Origin: Brevundimonas sp. LM2
Lineage (GTDB): Bacteria > Pseudomonadota > Alphaproteobacteria > Caulobacterales > Caulobacteraceae
DNA: 64,000 nucleotides
Reading direction: 5' to 3'
Assembly (NCBI RefSeq): GCF_002002865.1
Contig: NZ_CP019508.1
Span: forward strand, 2,832,501-2,896,500
Position 1 is the first letter of the stretch. The number at the start of each line of letters is the position of its first letter. The notes beneath the pieces were generated by a model. That model saw only the letters and a list, made by a program, of their open reading frames with translations. It had not been told where the DNA came from and did not search any database. This document shows, piece by piece, positions 12,964 to 21,478 of this stretch. The position numbers and the translations under genes were made by a program.

Positions 12964-15345
12964 CTAGAACCGGGCCCGCAGCGACAGCGTCACCGTGCGC
13001 GGCGCGCCGATGAAATAGCGGTCCAGGGTCCGGCCCGTGGTGCTGCCGGCGGTCAGGCCAAACTCCGGCTGGGTCGCCGTCGCGCTCGAGACCGAGGCGA
13101 TATAGTCCTCGTCGAACAGGTTATCGACGTTGAGCTGCAGCCGCACGTCCTGGCACAGGCCGCCGCAGTCCAGGTCGTACTGCCCGCTCAGCCCGACCAG
13201 GGTGTAGGCCTCCAGCTCGTCGACCGCGACCTCCTCGAAGGTCCCCGAGCGCAGGATGTGGCCCCCGACCCGGTCGCCGATGTAACGGGCGCTGGCCTGG
13301 AGCTTCAGCCGGGGCAGCGGGGTCCAGTTGATCTCGCCATAGGCCGAGTGTTCGGGGATGTCCCGCACCCGGGCCCCACCGATGACCCCGACCGAGGCCA
13401 GGTCGAGCCGTGCCCGGCTGCCCACCGCCGGATCGTCATGCTTGGCGTCCTGGTAGGCGTAGGAGCCATACAGCGACACCGATCCCAAGTCGGTGAAGCC
13501 GGTCAGTTCGATCCCGCGCGTGGTGATCCCGGCGGTGTTGGCCGCCCGGGTGGCGACGTTGCCGCGCACCACCTCGTCCGGATCGACCGGGGCGGCCGGA
13601 TCGCGCGGCACGATGCCGACGTTGTTGGCCAGATCGACGCTATAGGCCTGGATCGACAGGGCCATCGTGTCGCGCACGAACCGCAGGCCGAGGTCGAAAT
13701 TCTCGGTCTCGACCGGCTCCAGGTCGCCCGGATTGATGACGGCGGTCGACCCCAGGAAGGCGTCCTCGGGGATGCCGGCGAAATTCTGGGCATAGCCCCC
13801 GAACACCTCCCAAGCGTCGCTCAGGGAATAGACCGCGCCCAGCTTGGGATTGACGTCCGAGGGCTGCGAGAAGGCGACCTCGGCCCGGTATTCCAGCGGC
13901 GAGCGCGCGGCATAGTCGATGTCGAACCAGGTCAGGCCGGCATCGATCTTCAGCCGCCCGTCCAGGAAGACCATCGCGTCCTGCACATACAGCATGGTGG
14001 TCTCGACCTCGGCCGAGCGCTCGTATTCGACATAGTTCAGGGCCGCCCGGTCATAGGCGATGCTCGTCGCCGAATCCGTGATGCGATAGAAGTTGCGGCG
14101 CTCGGTGGAGTCCCCGCCCTCCCACCAGCCGCCGACGCGCAGCGTGTGGCCGGCGAACAGGTCCTCCACCCGGAACTCGCCGGTGACGCCATAGCGTTCG
14201 CGGTCGCGCGGGGTCACCCGCATGTCGGCCGGCCCGCCGACGACATTGCTGTTCCGGGCCGTTACCAGCACCGGGCGCACCGCCCCGCCATTCGCGTTGT
14301 AGCCGGTCACCGCCCGGGGATCCGAACCCGTCAGGTCGCGGGCGCGGTCCTGATAGCGGAAGGATTCGCCGTCCAGCGTCTGGTAGTAGGGGTTCAGCGA
14401 CAGGGTCGCCGACGGGCTCAGCGCCAGGTCGATGTTGACATAGGCCAACAGGTCCTCGCGCGTCCCGCCCAGGGCCCCGCCATAGTCGACGTCGCGCGAG
14501 GGAATGCCCGAGATCGCGTCCGTCGCCCGGTCGGTGTCGGGATCGGCCTCGAACTCCTGCAGGGTGACGACGTTGAAATCGTTGTCGGTCTGGTCGTTGT
14601 AGGCCACCCGGGCCTGGACCCGAGATCCGTTGGCGAAGCGTTTGACGGCCTTCACCTCATAGTGGTCGCGGCTGGCCGAACGGCTGTCCTCGCCGGCCCA
14701 GACGTCATAGTCCTGGCTGGACGCCGACACATAGGCGCTGAGCCCGTCAGCCACCTCGCCGCTGTCGAGGCGGACCGAGGCGCGGCGGAAGTCGAACGAC
14801 CCGATCCCGCCCTCGAAGCTCGCCCCGGGCGTGGCCGCCGGATCGTCGGTGACGAAGTCGATGAAGCCGCCGAGGGCGAAGCGCGACGGCGCACCGATGT
14901 CGCCGGAGCTCTGCGACACGTCGATCCGGCCGATGTTGCTGGGCTCGATGAACCGCATCGGCGGCGAACCGCCGTTGAAGCGCGAGTCGCCCGTCGGAAT
15001 GCCGTCGATGGTCAGACCGATCTGCTCGTCGCTGAGCCCGCGCAGGGCGATCTCATAGGAGAAGCTGCCGCCCCGGCTGTCGCCGGTCGAGACCTGGACG
15101 CCGGGGATCTTCTGCAGGCTCTGGGTGATCTCGGCCCCCAGCGGCCGGTCGTCCAGGTCCTCGCGCCCCAGGGAGAAGGTGGCGCGGCTGAGGCCGGAGC
15201 CGAACCGCTGACCGGTGACGACCACCTCGTCCACCGCCGCGGCGGCCTGCGGCGCGGTGTCCACGTTCTGTGCCTGCGCCCCCCCGCTCACCAGCCCCAG
15301 GATCGAGCCCATCGCGCTCGACAGCAGCCATCCCCGATAACCCAT
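12964..15345 (-). CDS. TonB-dependent outer-membrane receptor
   Basis: A 793-residue outer-membrane receptor with a signal peptide (to about residue 25) and a TonB-box-like VDEVVVTGQR near residue 38. A plug domain follows (LQKIPGVQVSTGDS, ALRGLSDEQIGLTIDG, VSQSSGDIGAPSRFALGGFI), then a beta-barrel ending in an aromatic strand (RTVTLSLRARF). Such receptors import siderophores, vitamins or oligosaccharides with TonB energy. A LacI-family regulator lies just upstream on the same strand, and a perfect TGAAACGTTTCA palindrome sits 58 bases before the start codon. A sugar-type substrate is therefore likely, but this is inference. Confidence 0.92.
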   Translation of the reverse strand: MGYRGWLLSSAMGSILGLVSGGAQAQNVDTAPQAAAAVDEVVVTGQRFGSGLSRATFSLGREDLDDRPLGAEITQSLQKIPGVQVSTGDSRGGSFSYEIALRGLSDEQIGLTIDGIPTGDSRFNGGSPPMRFIEPSNIGRIDVSQSSGDIGAPSRFALGGFIDFVTDDPAATPGASFEGGIGSFDFRRASVRLDSGEVADGLSAYVSASSQDYDVWAGEDSRSASRDHYEVKAVKRFANGSRVQARVAYNDQTDNDFNVVTLQEFEADPDTDRATDAISGIPSRDVDYGGALGGTREDLLAYVNIDLALSPSATLSLNPYYQTLDGESFRYQDRARDLTGSDPRAVTGYNANGGAVRPVLVTARNSNVVGGPADMRVTPRDRERYGVTGEFRVEDLFAGHTLRVGGWWEGGDSTERRNFYRITDSATSIAYDRAALNYVEYERSAEVETTMLYVQDAMVFLDGRLKIDAGLTWFDIDYAARSPLEYRAEVAFSQPSDVNPKLGAVYSLSDAWEVFGGYAQNFAGIPEDAFLGSTAVINPGDLEPVETENFDLGLRFVRDTMALSIQAYSVDLANNVGIVPRDPAAPVDPDEVVRGNVATRAANTAGITTRGIELTGFTDLGSVSLYGSYAYQDAKHDDPAVGSRARLDLASVGVIGGARVRDIPEHSAYGEINWTPLPRLKLQASARYIGDRVGGHILRSGTFEEVAVDELEAYTLVGLSGQYDLDCGGLCQDVRLQLNVDNLFDEDYIASVSSATATQPEFGLTAGSTTGRTLDRYFIGAPRTVTLSLRARF

Positions 15346-15402
15346 AGCAAATCCCCCAATGAAGCCGTTGCAGCCCGATCCACCCCCTCGGGTGCAATCT
15401 AG

Positions 15403-15414
15403 TGAAACGTTTCA
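15403..15414. promoter_or_regulatory. Candidate LacI-family operator upstream of the TonB receptor
   Basis: The perfect 12-bp palindrome TGAAACGTTTCA lies 58 bases upstream of the receptor start and just downstream of the regulator gene. It has the central CG and symmetric half-sites typical of LacI-family operators. A related site is present upstream of the regulator itself at 16520. Confidence 0.7.
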
Positions 15415-15449
15415 TATCGACGGATGATTACGGTTTGGCGACGCCCGCG

Positions 15450-16466
15450 TCAGGCTTCGACGACGACCTTGGCCGGGGCCGCCACCGATCCCCGCTCCAC
15501 GATGCGGACATCGAACGAGACCCGGCGGCGGGGATCCCGGGGCGCGGCGATCCGCTGAAGCAGGAGCGACACAGCCTCGGCGCCGATCTCCTCGATCGGA
15601 ATCCGCACGCTGCTGAGCGTGGGGGTCGTCAGCTCGCACCAATGGATGTCGTCGAAGCCCAGCACCGACACATCGCCCGGCACGTCCAGCCCCAGGCCAC
15701 GCAGGGCCTGCATGACCCCCAGGGCGATGATGTCGGCCCCGCACAGGATCGCCGTGGCGGTCCGGGACTCCAGCGCCGCGATCACCTCGGGCTCCAGATC
15801 CAGGGCATAGGGATTGACCACCCGCCAGGCCAGGCGGACCTCGCCCTGCAGCTCCATCGCCGCCGCATCGGCCCGCACACGCGAGTTCTGCACATCCACA
15901 GGCCCGGCCACGATGCCGATGGCGCGGTGCCCCAGGCTGGTCAGCAGCCGCGCCCCCATCAGGCCGCCCGCCCGATAGTCGGGCTGGACCTGGTCGTATC
16001 CGGGCACGTCGCGGTCGATCACCACCGTCGGCAGACCCGCCGTCACCCCGGCCAGAGAGTCCGTGTCGTTGACCGGAAACCAGATCAGGCCGTCGGCCCC
16101 GAAGGCCGCCAGGTCCCGCGCCGCCTCGATCTCGGCCGCATGCGAGCCCTGGCTGTCGGCGATCAGCACGCGGTGCCCCGCCTCGCGCGCCGCATGGACG
16201 ACCGTCTGGGCCAGGGCGGGAAACAGGGGGTTGCTGAGGTCCGGCACGATCAGCCCGAGCGCCCCGGACTTGCCGGTCTTCATCGCCTGAGCGATCGCGT
16301 TCGGCCGGTAGCCCAGGGTCTCGGCCGCCTCGCGCACCCGTTGTCGGGTGGCCTCCCCGACGGAGCCGCGGTTGTGCAGGGCATAGGAGGCCGAGGCGAT
16401 CGAGACTCCGGCCAGGCGCGCGACCTCCTTGAGCGTAGGGCGTGCGCGAAGGGATGGGTCCGGCAT
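15450..16466 (-). CDS. LacI family transcriptional regulator
   Basis: A 338-residue repressor. The N-terminal helix-turn-helix and hinge read PTLKEVARLAGVSIASASYA (about residues 10-29) and LGYRPNAIAQAM (about 51-62). The ligand-binding domain follows (LGLIVPDLSNPLFPALAQTV, then VLGFDDIHW). Family members bind sugars or nucleosides and repress catabolic and uptake genes. The neighbouring TonB receptor and the matching palindromes upstream of both genes suggest local control plus autoregulation. The effector is not known. Confidence 0.92.
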   Translation of the reverse strand: MPDPSLRARPTLKEVARLAGVSIASASYALHNRGSVGEATRQRVREAAETLGYRPNAIAQAMKTGKSGALGLIVPDLSNPLFPALAQTVVHAAREAGHRVLIADSQGSHAAEIEAARDLAAFGADGLIWFPVNDTDSLAGVTAGLPTVVIDRDVPGYDQVQPDYRAGGLMGARLLTSLGHRAIGIVAGPVDVQNSRVRADAAAMELQGEVRLAWRVVNPYALDLEPEVIAALESRTATAILCGADIIALGVMQALRGLGLDVPGDVSVLGFDDIHWCELTTPTLSSVRIPIEEIGAEAVSLLLQRIAAPRDPRRRVSFDVRIVERGSVAAPAKVVVEA

Positions 16467-16519
16467 AAAAGGTCCTCGGGTCGGAAGGCGTTGTCCGACC
16501 CCGGACTAACAAGGCGAAG

Positions 16520-16531
16520 TGAAACGTTCAA
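16520..16531. promoter_or_regulatory. Imperfect LacI-type operator upstream of its own gene
   Basis: TGAAACGTTCAA matches the palindrome at 15403 at 10 of 12 positions; it looks like the same site with one T missing from the second half. It lies 53 bases upstream of the lacI-type start codon, consistent with weak autorepression. Confidence 0.5.
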
Positions 16532-16556
16532 CTCGGCAAGGCCGACCGGCGTCGGC

Positions 16557-17129
16557 TCAGGAGTCCGCCTCAAACGTGATGCCGTCATAGAGGGCGGCCG
16601 TCGTCAGGCTGACCTCGATCGCCGGCAGCTCGATTCGGCCCTCCAGACCGTCGACGTCCCGATAGGTCCAGGGCGTCGCCTCGTCCGCCCGCTCCCACAC
16701 CATCACGCGCGGCAGGTTGGGGTCGATCAGCACGATGGAACGCAGGCTCGGCACCCTTTTGTATTCCTCGGGCTTGCGGGCGATGTCGAAGGCGCGGGTC
16801 GATTTCGAAAGCACCTCGAAGAATGCCGTCGGGGCCGCGCTTTCCAGCGCCGTCCGATCGGCCGGCCCGCAATCGACCGTCACGCCGGGCCGCCGGACAT
16901 TGCCCTCCGGCATCCGGGCGGCGATGTTCGCTGTCTTCGGCTTGCAGCGTTTGCCCTTCAACTGATTGCCGAGTTCGACGATCAGGTTCAGCACCACGTC
17001 GTCGTGGGCATGGGTGGCCCCGGTCATCATGCGGATCGGCATGCCGTTGACCAGTTCCCAGCGGTCCTCCTGATCCAGGCACCAGACCAGGAACTCGTCC
17101 GCCGTCATTAAATTGAGCGCAACGTTCAC
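16557..17129 (-). CDS. Uma2 family (PD-(D/E)XK-like) protein with altered active-site Asp
   Basis: A 190-residue member of the Uma2/DUF820 family, which has a restriction-endonuclease-like fold and unproven function. It keeps MTADEFLVWCLDQEDRWELV at the start, the MMTGATHAHDDVV segment and FFEVLSKST. The conserved RRPDV has become RRPGV: a single GAC-to-GGC change removes the Asp of the PD motif that both paralogues at 17126 and 34656 keep. The gene starts with a GTG that overlaps the stop of the neighbouring broken paralogue as GTGA, so the pair is a tandem duplicate once translated together. Confidence 0.8.
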   Translation of the reverse strand: MNVALNLMTADEFLVWCLDQEDRWELVNGMPIRMMTGATHAHDDVVLNLIVELGNQLKGKRCKPKTANIAARMPEGNVRRPGVTVDCGPADRTALESAAPTAFFEVLSKSTRAFDIARKPEEYKRVPSLRSIVLIDPNLPRVMVWERADEATPWTYRDVDGLEGRIELPAIEVSLTTAALYDGITFEADS

Positions 17130-17699
17130 GCCGCGTCCGCGTCGAACGTGATGCTGTCATAGATGGCCGTCATCGGCAGGCTGACCTGAATCGCCGTCAG
17201 GGGCACGACCCCGTCCAGGCGCTCGATGTCCTGATCCACCCAAGGGGCTGTTTCCTCAGCCCGGCTCCAAAGCAGCACCTGGGGCCGATCCGGTTCGATG
17301 ATCACGATGTGCCTAAGGGTCGGCATCAGCTTGAACTCCTCGGCCTTGCGCATCAGGTCGATGGTGCGGGTCGAGGGCGACAGCACTTCGAAAAAGACCG
17401 TCGGCGCCGTGCTGCTCAGGGATTTGTCGGGGCGCGCTCGCGCAATCGACTGTTACGTCCGGTCGCCGGACATTGCCGTGCAGCATCAGCGCCGCGACAT
17501 CGGCGGTGTTGGGCTGGCAGGGCTTGCCGCGCAGCTTACTGTGCAGGTCGGCGATCAGGTTGACCACGATCCGGTCGTGCCGACGCGTCGCCCCGGTCAT
17601 CATCCGAGGCATGCCGTCGACCAGTTCCCAACGATCCTCCTGGGACTGGCACCAGTCCAGGAAGGCGTCGGGCGTCATCAGCTTGAGCGCGGCGTTCAT
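17126..17699 (-). pseudogene. Uma2 family protein, frameshifted
   Basis: Reading from ATG 17699, preceded by an AGAGGA ribosome-binding site, gives a normal Uma2 start (MNAALKLMTPDAFLDWCQSQ) through RRPDVTVDC. The frame then breaks, and the expected FFEVLSPSTRTIDL continues in another frame to a stop at 17126. Comparison with the copies at 16557 and 34656 places the lesion just after the VDC codons, near base 17436, and a one-base insertion in a GCGAGCG run restores the reading. It is either a true pseudogene or a sequencing error in GC-rich sequence. Its end overlaps the start of the next copy. Confidence 0.75.
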
Positions 17700-17767
17700 G
17701 TCCTCTCTTGTACACCAGCCTTGGCCGGGCTGGAACGCCCCCGTCTCGCCCGGATCGGTGCCCGCCC

Positions 17768-18841
17768 TCAGTCCGGGAACAGGCTCCACAGGTGCCGCGA
17801 GGGGCCGAAGCCGGCGGCGGGCGCGGCCAGCCGGCCGCCGGCCCGGAAGGTCAGAGACGGCTCGCAGGTGTCCCGGCGCAGCAGATGCAGCCCATAGCCG
17901 ATCTCGGCCGCCGCCAGGGACGGCCCCGCCGCGGCGCATGCGATCAGACCCGCGCGCGCCAGCAGACTGGTCTCCCCCACCTGGGCCCCCACGATAATGC
18001 GGTGCCCGGCCGCGCGAGCGGCCGCGATCAGGGCCAGGGTCCGGATCAGCCCCCCCTGTTTGGACACCCTGAGGTTCAGCACGAAGCGGTCATCTCCCGC
18101 CACGGCGTCCAGATCCGCCCGGGTGCACAGGCTTTCGTCCAGGACGATCCGCAGACCCGTCGCGTCCGCCACGCGCCGCATCCCGGCGACATCGCGCGCC
18201 GCCAGGGGTTCCTCGACCGCCCAGGCGTGACCCAAGAGCGGCCTCAGGGCCGCGATGGCGACGTCCGGATCGGACCACAGATTGTTGGCGTCCAGCCGCA
18301 GGCGTCCGCCTTTCGCCAGCCGGCGCGCCCGCGCCAGGTCGTGCGGCCCACCCAGCTTGAGCTTGGCGTCCGTCATCCCGTTCAGCCGAAACCTCAGGCG
18401 CTGCAGAGCGAACACCGGGCCCGGCGCCAGGCCGTAGACGGCGCTGACCACGACCGGCCCCGCCTTTTGTCCCATCAGGGCATCGAGCGGCACGGCCTGC
18501 TGGCGGGCGAACAGGTCGAGCAAGGCGAGCTCGGCCGCGCAGGCGGCCGACGGATTGGCGTCGATGTCCGACCGGTGCGTCTCCAGCCAGCCGCGCAGCG
18601 CATCCAGCCCATCCAGCGCCAGCAGGGCGTCGCGCCGGCGGCCCAGAAAGGCCTCGGCCGTCTGGGGCGTCTCCCCGGTCACATACAGTCGCGGACACCC
18701 CTCGCCGTATCCCGCCTCGCCATCCGCGTCCCGCGCCTGGACCAGGATGTTCTCAGCCTCGCCGCGCCGGGCGGCGGCATGGGCGAAGGCGACGCGGAAG
18801 GGGATCGGCAGACTAGCCGTGGTCAGACGGGTGGCCCGCAT
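17768..18841 (-). CDS. Enolase-superfamily dipeptide epimerase-like enzyme
   Basis: A 357-residue member of the muconate-lactonizing/dipeptide-epimerase branch of the enolase superfamily. The KxK catalytic motif is TDAKLKLGG, the three metal ligands are in LDANN, VEEPL and LDESL, and the opposite-face lysine is in VSKQGG. This pattern fits L-Ala-D/L-Glu epimerase-type enzymes, which invert an alpha-carbon in dipeptides. Its start overlaps the 3' end of the GH3 gene by 29 bases, so the two are in one operon. In this setting the substrate could be an amino acid or peptide conjugate made by GH3, which is inference. Confidence 0.85.
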   Translation of the reverse strand: MRATRLTTASLPIPFRVAFAHAAARRGEAENILVQARDADGEAGYGEGCPRLYVTGETPQTAEAFLGRRRDALLALDGLDALRGWLETHRSDIDANPSAACAAELALLDLFARQQAVPLDALMGQKAGPVVVSAVYGLAPGPVFALQRLRFRLNGMTDAKLKLGGPHDLARARRLAKGGRLRLDANNLWSDPDVAIAALRPLLGHAWAVEEPLAARDVAGMRRVADATGLRIVLDESLCTRADLDAVAGDDRFVLNLRVSKQGGLIRTLALIAAARAAGHRIIVGAQVGETSLLARAGLIACAAAGPSLAAAEIGYGLHLLRRDTCEPSLTFRAGGRLAAPAAGFGPSRHLWSLFPD

Positions 18842-20510
18842 CCGGCAGCCTCCATGCCGTGAAGTCGAACGCGCAGTCCCGGGCGTGCTGCAGGGCCAGG
18901 ACCTTGAACTGGGCGTCCCTCTGACCGGCCGCCACGCAGGCCGAGCGATAGGCGGCCCCCGCCCCCGGTCGCAGCACCGCCACCCGCACCGGCCCCAGCC
19001 GCCCCGTCGCCCGTTTGGCCGCGTATTCGATGTTCAGCTCGGCCAGCGCCCGGTCCAGCGCCGCCGCCGCATCGCGGGTGTCCGGTTCACCGTCCAGTTC
19101 CAGATAGGCCGTGTAGGTGGCGGTCGCCTCGTCCGCCAGCACCATGTGGAACGGCACCTGCACCGACAGCGCCCGGGCCAGCCGGGCCACGCCGCCCATG
19201 ACCTGGTCCTCGGTCAGCTTCTCGCCGGTGATGCTGGTGGTGCCCCGCCCCTTGCGCAGGAACTTCAGACTGGGCGTCGCCCCGATCCGCGGCCCGACGG
19301 CCAGGACGTCGTTCAGCTGATAGCGGGCCAGGCCGGACACCGTGGTGACGATGACCTGATAGGCCTGCCCCTCCTCTAGCTCGTCGATCAGCAGGGTTTC
19401 GCGGCTCCCCTCGTCCCAGGCCGCGCTCGGCACGAATTCGAACACCACATCGTCCAGCAGCGGCAGGCCGAAATCCTGCGCCGCATCGACCACGATCGTG
19501 CCCCGGAACTCGCTGCAGACATACCCGGCCTCCATCAGCCGGACCCCGGGGGCCAGGGCGTCGGCCACGGCCTCCGCGGCCATGGCGCAACTGCCGCCGG
19601 TCCAGGTGACCACCCCTGCCAGCCGGGGCCACAGCTGGGCGATGGTCGGCTCGCCCGCCTGCGCCGCCCGGTCCAGCGCGGCAGCCCGCCCGGGCTCCGG
19701 CCGGATCGCCGCCAGGATGTCCGCCTTCTGCGCGTCCGGCAGGCCGTCGACGTCGGGACAGGTCCCCGCCGCGATCTGCGTCAGAAAGTCCGCCCAGTGC
19801 TGGCGCGAGGTGTCGCGCAGCCGCAGCAGGGTCGAGGGATTGGCGGTGGACACGGCCGACAGGTCCGGATGCTGCAGCGCCAGCCGGGTCACGATCCGGT
19901 ATTTGACGTCCGCGTCCTCGATGGCGAAGACCGCGGGGGGCACGACATAACGGCTGCGGACCACCCAGGGCATGGAGGCATAGATCAGGCCGGTGGCGGA
20001 TCCTATCGGCGTGCCGTCCGCCAGACTGTCCTCGCGCATGGCCCCGACCAGGGCCAGGATCCGACCCGCGAACAGCCTGCCCGCCCGGTGCTGCACATAG
20101 GCTCCCGCCCTCTGCGCCCGGCGCAGGCGATCGAGGGCGTCCGGCGTCACCGGGATCAGCTTGGGCAGACCGGTCGTGCCGCTGGTGCGGGCGTACATCA
20201 GGGGCGTCTCGGCCGTCAGGGCCGGCTCGCCCGTGGCGATCTGGCGTTCGATCCAGGGCCGCAGCCCCTCATAGTCGCGGATCGGCACGGCCCGCCGGAA
20301 ATCGTCAAAGGTGCGCAGCGCCCCATAGTCGTGAGCGCGGCCGAACCCGGTGTCGCGATGGGCAGCCAGGATCCGCCTCAGGGTCTCGGCCTGGGCCCGG
20401 CGCGGATCGGCGGCGGGGCGCATCAGGGCGTCGAGGGCGGCGCGGCCCTGCGTCGCCATCGCCGCCTCGAAGGTCAGACGGCTGACGCTGTCAGAGGCGC
20501 GGCGACGCAT
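18813..20510 (-). CDS. GH3 family acyl-acid amide synthetase
   Basis: A GH3-domain protein of 565 residues. GH3 enzymes adenylate a carboxylic acid and transfer it to an amino acid; plant members conjugate auxin and jasmonate. Visible motifs are the ATP loop YARTSGTTGLPKLIPVT, a mid-region GYVCSEFRGT and the hinge region YQLNDVLAVG...TPSLKFLRKGRGTTSITGEKL. The open frame begins at a GTG at 20531, but ATG 20510 is favoured because it still overlaps the upstream hydroxylase by 20 bases. The bacterial substrate is unknown. The gene is flanked and overlapped by a fatty acid hydroxylase and an epimerase. Confidence 0.85.
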   Translation of the reverse strand: MRRRASDSVSRLTFEAAMATQGRAALDALMRPAADPRRAQAETLRRILAAHRDTGFGRAHDYGALRTFDDFRRAVPIRDYEGLRPWIERQIATGEPALTAETPLMYARTSGTTGLPKLIPVTPDALDRLRRAQRAGAYVQHRAGRLFAGRILALVGAMREDSLADGTPIGSATGLIYASMPWVVRSRYVVPPAVFAIEDADVKYRIVTRLALQHPDLSAVSTANPSTLLRLRDTSRQHWADFLTQIAAGTCPDVDGLPDAQKADILAAIRPEPGRAAALDRAAQAGEPTIAQLWPRLAGVVTWTGGSCAMAAEAVADALAPGVRLMEAGYVCSEFRGTIVVDAAQDFGLPLLDDVVFEFVPSAAWDEGSRETLLIDELEEGQAYQVIVTTVSGLARYQLNDVLAVGPRIGATPSLKFLRKGRGTTSITGEKLTEDQVMGGVARLARALSVQVPFHMVLADEATATYTAYLELDGEPDTRDAAAALDRALAELNIEYAAKRATGRLGPVRVAVLRPGAGAAYRSACVAAGQRDAQFKVLALQHARDCAFDFTAWRLPDAGHPSDHG

Positions 20511-21381
20511 CGGGCTTTGGCGCGGATCCACTGTAGCGCAGGGGCGCGATCATCTGGCCCGCGAAGGTGCGGGGATAGGCCGGATCCAGCAGGCCCAAGG
20601 GCCCGATCGGACGGCGTGGCCGGATATAGGTGCCGAACAGCACGTCCCACCCGGCAAAGGTGTGGGCATAGTTGCCGTCGCTCTCGGCCACGACCTGCGA
20701 ATGGTGCCAGCGGTGCACCTCGGGCCCGCTGATCAGATAGTTGAACCAGCCCAGACGCACATCGACATTGCTGTGCTGGAACAGCCCGCTGACCGCATAG
20801 ACCACGAAATAATAGGCCAGCACCTCGGGCCCCACCCCCATCAGGATGAACGGCAGGGTATCGCCGAGGAACTGCAGCCCCTTGTCCAGAGGATGGAAGC
20901 GAAAGACGTTCAGCGCATACAGCTTGGTCGGGGCGTGGTGCACCGCATGCAACCGCCACAGAGGCGGAAACCGGTGCGACGCCCGGTGCAGCCCGTAGCG
21001 CAGCAGATCGCCCGCCAGGATCTTCAGCACCACCTGCGCCCACAGCGGCCAGGTCTGCGGCCAGACGTCGAACGTCAGGCCGTTGGCGCTGAGCAGGCGT
21101 TGGAGTCCGAAGATGGCGATCCACCCCAGCACCAGCGGCACGACGATCTGGACCATCACCAGAAAGGCGCCGTCGTCCAGCAGCTCATGCAGGTCCGGGG
21201 CCCATGCCGGCCGGAACGGTATGATCCGCTCGCCGACCACGATCAGCGGGCCGGCGACGGCGATGGCCAGATAGGGCGCGGCCGCCAGGGGCAAATCCAG
21301 GGCCAGTGCCCCCCACAGCAGCGCCACCGCCACGATCATGACGGCCGGGTAGAAGAGACGCTGCACGGCCCCGATCGTCAT
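20491..21381 (-). CDS. Fatty acid hydroxylase / sterol desaturase family membrane enzyme
   Basis: A 296-residue integral membrane di-iron enzyme. The histidine clusters are HRASH, HAVHH and HRWHH, with extra His in FRFHPLDKG and FQHSNV, as in the family. About four to five membrane segments surround them (for example YPAVMIVAVALLWGALAL and GPEVLAYYFVVYAVSGLF). It should hydroxylate or desaturate a lipid chain. The frame is open to a GTG at 21444, but ATG 21381 has an AGGG site at good spacing. It is the first gene of an overlapping operon with GH3 and the epimerase, pointing to a lipid-derived acyl substrate. Confidence 0.85.
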   Translation of the reverse strand: MTIGAVQRLFYPAVMIVAVALLWGALALDLPLAAAPYLAIAVAGPLIVVGERIIPFRPAWAPDLHELLDDGAFLVMVQIVVPLVLGWIAIFGLQRLLSANGLTFDVWPQTWPLWAQVVLKILAGDLLRYGLHRASHRFPPLWRLHAVHHAPTKLYALNVFRFHPLDKGLQFLGDTLPFILMGVGPEVLAYYFVVYAVSGLFQHSNVDVRLGWFNYLISGPEVHRWHHSQVVAESDGNYAHTFAGWDVLFGTYIRPRRPIGPLGLLDPAYPRTFAGQMIAPLRYSGSAPKPDASPRL

Positions 21382-21478
21382 CCCCGAACCCTGCCAAACT
21401 TCTTCGGCGCGGACAATGCCGGCGTCGTCACGGCCAGGCTTCACCTTGCGTTAACCACGATCCCGCATCCGTTAACCC

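Noticed and set aside
13258..15402. Long plus-strand frame antisense to the TonB receptor
   Set aside because: No signal peptide, domain or start signal; the receptor on the other strand is certain.
16557..17699. Restriction-modification system at the Uma2 pair
   Set aside because: No methyltransferase or specificity gene is near; Uma2 proteins are not proven restriction enzymes.
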